This document shows, piece by piece, positions 59,050 through 64,000 of a DNA stretch of 64,000 nt (positions within the stretch are counted from its first letter, which is position 1; the number at the start of each line of letters is the position of its first letter). The notes under the pieces are model-generated. The model was not told the origin of the DNA, made no database searches, and saw only the letters and a list, made by a program, of their open reading frames with translations. Source of the stretch: Rhodospirillum sp. (GTDB taxonomy: Bacteria > Pseudomonadota > Alphaproteobacteria > Rhodospirillales > Rhodospirillaceae); the NCBI GenBank assembly GCA_021741145.1, contig JAIOYK010000028.1, forward strand, positions 1-64,000, in the 5' to 3' direction. The translations under genes were made by a program, and so were the position numbers.

Positions 59050-59574
59050 CTACCAGTGGCCTCCCTTTTGGGCCGTTCGGCGCCCTGAACCTCGTGACTC
59101 CGGGTTCGTTTGGTGACGCGTTCGGCCTCGACCCTTAAGCACTTAACGCATACGTCAACTTGGGTCAAGCGCGCCTTGGCTCTCCCCGAAATTTGGATCC
59201 AGAGATTTGTCCAAGCGGTTGAAAGAAAAACCCCAAAGGAGAACAAAATTTCTCAGGATATTTCCATTTTCCGACCCAACCGGACCAAAGATTACGCGAC
59301 TCCACCCGCCCCCCCTGTCAGCGGCGCGAGGTCGCTGGACAGAAGCGCGCATTTATGGTGTATGACAGAGCGCGCCATGTGCTCGGACCTGACGGACCAG
59401 CCCCGATTCACCAGTCAATGGCGCCCGAACCTTTCCGGATCCAACCGCTTACTTGGGCGTTCCTCTCACACGGACCCCCCCTGGATCCGGATCCCATAGG
59501 TCGGGCGGCGATGTGGACCAAGACAATCGGGGCCACGCGATCGCTCACCGCTCTCAAAGCCAAGGAGTCCGTCC
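59050..59574. promoter_or_regulatory. Divergent promoter interval of the liv operon and acnA
   Basis: These 525 bases hold no credible gene. On the minus strand, TTGACG (reverse of 59153-59158) lies about 100 bases before livG with a TTAAG-N2-CTTAA palindrome (59135-59146) directly downstream, a plausible promoter with an operator. The acnA side shows AAGGAG seven bases before its ATG and no obvious promoter. These are pattern-based guesses. Confidence 0.4.
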
Positions 59575-62253
<2,679 letters not shown>

Positions 62254-62283
62254 GGCGAGCGGCGCTTTTAGACTGAACAGAAA

Positions 62284-62313
62284 GGGGGTCTCGCCATTGG
62301 CGGGACCCTTTTT
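62284..62313 (+). terminator. Rho-independent terminator of acnA
   Basis: GGGTCTCGCC (62286-62295), loop ATT, GGCGGGACCC (62299-62308), then TTTTT. A 10-bp stem with one G-T pair, 32 bases after the acnA stop. It abuts the 3' end of the convergent LysR gene. Confidence 0.88.
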
Positions 62314-63194
62314 CATGCCCCGACACCCGGCGGCGGAAAATCACCCACGAACCGCGCCGCTTCGTCCACGAGCCACTCCAGGACCAGGGCCACGCGGCGA
62401 CGGGGTTTTCCCGGACGGACCAGGGCCACGTAGTCCAATCCGCTGGGAATGAAACCCCGCGGCGCCACGAGGCGACCGGACAGGACATCGTCCACCACAT
62501 GGGGCCAAGGCCCGACGGCCGTGCCCAGCCCCCCGGTCGCCGCCTCCAGCATGAAGAAGAAGTGTTCGTATTCGACGGCGGAACCGTCGGGGGGAGAGTC
62601 TCCCGACAAGGCACACCAATCCTCCCAAGCCCCGGGCCGGGTGTGGGAGCGCAGCAGGGTGCCCCCAGACAGGCTCCAGCCCGGCGCGTGCACGGGGCCG
62701 AAATACTCCGGGAACAAGGGATGGGCAACCACGCCCCCCGGCCAGGGGGACCGCCCCACGCGAATCGCCAGATCGAAGCCGTCCCGACTGAAATCCACGG
62801 GCCGGTCCGAGGAGGCAAGGCGAACCTCGACCTCCGGGTGACGCTCCTGGAAGCGATGCAGACGGGGGATCAGCCAACGCATGGCGAAGGTACCGATGCA
62901 GGACAGGTCCAACGGACCCGTGGTGGTATCGGCCACCTGGGCCACGGCCCCCTCGATCCCGTCGAAGGCGGTCCGCAGACCCGGCAACAAGGCCCTCCCG
63001 GCCTCTGTCAAACGCCAGTCGTTCCTTGGTCCTTCCAACAGCGGCACTCCCAAGACCTCTTCCAGATGGCGGACCTGTCGGCTGATCGCGCCATGGGTCA
63101 CATGGAGTTCCTCGGCCGCCAAGGTCATCCGACCGAGACGCCCCACGGCTTCGAAAGCGCGCAGGGCATTGAGGGGAAGACGGGCGCGCTTCAT
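62313..63194 (-). CDS. LysR-family transcriptional regulator, GcvA-like
   Basis: A 293-residue LysR-type regulator of the GcvA branch. The DNA-binding part is LPLNALRAFEAVGRLGRMTLAAEELHVTHGAISRQVRHLEEVLGVPLLE, the strongly conserved GcvA-type helix-turn-helix. The effector domain starts at GPLDLSCIGTFAMRWLIPRLHRF. The ATG at 63194 has AGGA eight bases upstream and is preferred to one six codons earlier. It is divergent from the DUF1127 peptide gene and probably regulates it and itself. It is convergent with acnA. Confidence 0.9.
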   Translation of the reverse strand: MKRARLPLNALRAFEAVGRLGRMTLAAEELHVTHGAISRQVRHLEEVLGVPLLEGPRNDWRLTEAGRALLPGLRTAFDGIEGAVAQVADTTTGPLDLSCIGTFAMRWLIPRLHRFQERHPEVEVRLASSDRPVDFSRDGFDLAIRVGRSPWPGGVVAHPLFPEYFGPVHAPGWSLSGGTLLRSHTRPGAWEDWCALSGDSPPDGSAVEYEHFFFMLEAATGGLGTAVGPWPHVVDDVLSGRLVAPRGFIPSGLDYVALVRPGKPRRRVALVLEWLVDEAARFVGDFPPPGVGA

Positions 63195-63290
63195 GTGCGT
63201 TTTCCTCACCAAGCTTGTCCAAAGACATCGCTATTCTTGGCGTAAATCTTAGCGTTATCTCCATTTCATCACCAATGGGAGAAGTGGGAA

Positions 63291-63452
63291 ATGAACAGAA
63301 TTGGCCGGATACGCCTTTTGCTCGCGCGCTTTGGTCTCTGGTTGGGCAGGCAGGCCCAGCGGCGGGACCTCGCCCGTCTGGATCCCTCGTTGCTGGACGA
63401 CCTGGGCCTGAGCGAGGAGGAGCGGCGCCGGGAATGCGGGAAATGGCGATAA
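63291..63452 (+). CDS. DUF1127 family small protein
   Basis: A 53-residue basic protein. It starts MNRIGRIRLLLARFGLWLGR and ends LLDDLGLSEEERRRECGKWR; the RRDLARLDPSLLDDLGLSEEE segment is the DUF1127 hallmark. Members in other alphaproteobacteria are small, Arg-rich, phosphate- or RNA-related factors. GGGAG lies within the 15 bases before the ATG at 63291. It is divergent from the LysR gene with 96 bases between them. It ends just before a strong terminator. Confidence 0.85.
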   Translation: MNRIGRIRLLLARFGLWLGRQAQRRDLARLDPSLLDDLGLSEEERRRECGKWR

Positions 63453-63486
63453 AAAAAAGCCGCGAGGGATCCGGCCCTCGCGGCTT
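63451..63486. terminator. Bidirectional terminator between DUF1127 and the MCP gene
   Basis: AAGCCGCGAGGG (63457-63468), loop ATCCGG, CCCTCGCGGCTT (63475-63486), a perfect 12-bp stem preceded by eight A on the plus strand. The T-run on the minus strand suits the chemoreceptor gene that ends at 63508. It also lies directly after the DUF1127 stop. Confidence 0.85.
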
Positions 63487-63507
63487 GCACGCAAACAATT
63501 CGCCCCC

Positions 63508-64000
63508 TTATCCCGCCCGAACCCGGGTGACGAAGCCTTCCACCTGGCCCCTGAGGTCGTTCGTGATCCCTTGAAGGGAGGACGCGGAGGCCCCGACCCG
63601 GTCCGCCGCCTCGCCGGTTTGGCGCACGTCCGTCAACACCTCGGCGATGCTTTCCGACACAAGAGCCGTCCCGTCGCTCGCCGCCTGGATGTTGCTGGAA
63701 ATTTCCCGCGTGGCGACGGATTGCTCCTCGACCGCGGCCGCGATGGCCTGGGAAATGCCGTTGATTTCTTCCACCACCGAGGAAATCGTCGAGATGGCCT
63801 CGCCGCTCCCACGAGTTTGGTTTTGCAGGTCCGCGATCTGACGGGAGATCTCGTCGGTGGCCCGGGCTGTCTGATTGGCCAAGGCCTTCACCTCGTTGGC
63901 CACCACGGCGAACCCCTTACCCGCGTCCCCGGCCCGCGCCGCCTCGATGGTCGCGTTCAGGGCCAACAGGTTGGTCTGCTCGGCGATATCGGTGATCAAG
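63508..64000 (-). CDS. Methyl-accepting chemotaxis protein, C-terminal signalling part
   Basis: The last ~163 residues of a chemoreceptor; the gene continues beyond the window on its 5' side. The signalling hairpin tip is [20 protein letters not shown], followed by [20 protein letters not shown], and by coiled-coil heptads ([20 protein letters not shown]). The C-terminus ends [11 protein letters not shown] without a CheR/CheB pentapeptide. It signals to CheA-CheW arrays. The sensor domain and membrane segments are outside the window. A strong terminator follows. Confidence 0.94.
   Translation of the reverse strand, partial: LITDIAEQTNLLALNATIEAARAGDAGKGFAVVANEVKALANQTARATDEISRQIADLQNQTRGSGEAISTISSVVEEINGISQAIAAAVEEQSVATREISSNIQAASDGTALVSESIAEVLTDVRQTGEAADRVGASASSLQGITNDLRGQVEGFVTRVRAG

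Overview
This 64 kb window is GC-rich chromosomal DNA from an alphaproteobacterium, most likely of the Rhodospirillales. The evidence is the chain hisD / UPF0262 / low-molecular-weight phosphatase / infA / maf / ribonuclease E/G / yacG, a BamF-type (DUF3035) lipoprotein next to lspA, flhF-flhG, and a DUF1127 peptide. I cannot name the species. No plasmid, phage or CRISPR locus is visible.

Layout. 1-5.9 kb: the conserved hisD-to-yacG block, interrupted by an EamA exporter and a divergent LysR regulator. 6.0-8.6 kb: a two-gene cassette of a GNAT + C39-like cysteine peptidase fusion and a RimK-type ATP-grasp ligase. 8.7-10.1 kb: tRNA-Phe, a degenerate HATPase-like protein and a small membrane protein. 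10.3-14.4 kb: ileS-lspA-bamF. 14.4-18.95 kb: vsr-dcm, a ThrE-type exporter, a putative methyltransferase, a 14-bp tandem repeat and a small secreted protein. 19-22.7 kb: mutL and pgi. 22.8-28.6 kb: an acquired-looking segment with two large palindromes, an AT-rich LysR gene, an esterase-like hydrolase, a fused TctA-TctB permease and a TctC receptor. 28.6-31.3 kb: an active/inactive pair of secreted M16 peptidases.

31.7-34.8 kb: a TetR regulator facing an AhpD-like gene across three palindromic operators, a HAD dehalogenase, then decayed DNA (hydrolase pseudogene, transposase relic). 34.8-40.7 kb: a GNAT, a Bcr/CflA exporter and a flagellar set flhF-flhG-(FliK-like). 41-43.8 kb: tandem DUF4405 membrane proteins, a methyltransferase, a secreted protein and an AhpD-like protein. 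43.9-48.7 kb: tadA, a class-I glutamine-amidotransferase hydrolase, rluB, rsmD, a FecR-domain protein and an AEC transporter. 48.7-50.35 kb: an AT-richer islet with a glycosyltransferase, a small ORF, a CoA-ligase relic and tandem hairpins.

50.35-59.05 kb: one minus-strand operon, livG - acyl-CoA synthetase - livH - livM - substrate-binding protein - livF - phenylacetate-CoA-ligase-like enzyme. It looks like a complete system for importing an organic acid and activating it as a CoA thioester. 59.6-64 kb: acnA with a strong terminator, a LysR regulator divergent from a DUF1127 peptide, and the end of a chemoreceptor gene.

Housekeeping functions (translation, RNA modification, mismatch repair, lipoprotein maturation, central carbon metabolism) alternate with short accessory insertions. 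The observations most worth following are the GNAT/C39-RimK cassette, the paired palindromes at 23.03-23.16 kb, the TetR operator array, the solitary Vsr-Dcm pair and the CoA-ligase/Liv operon.
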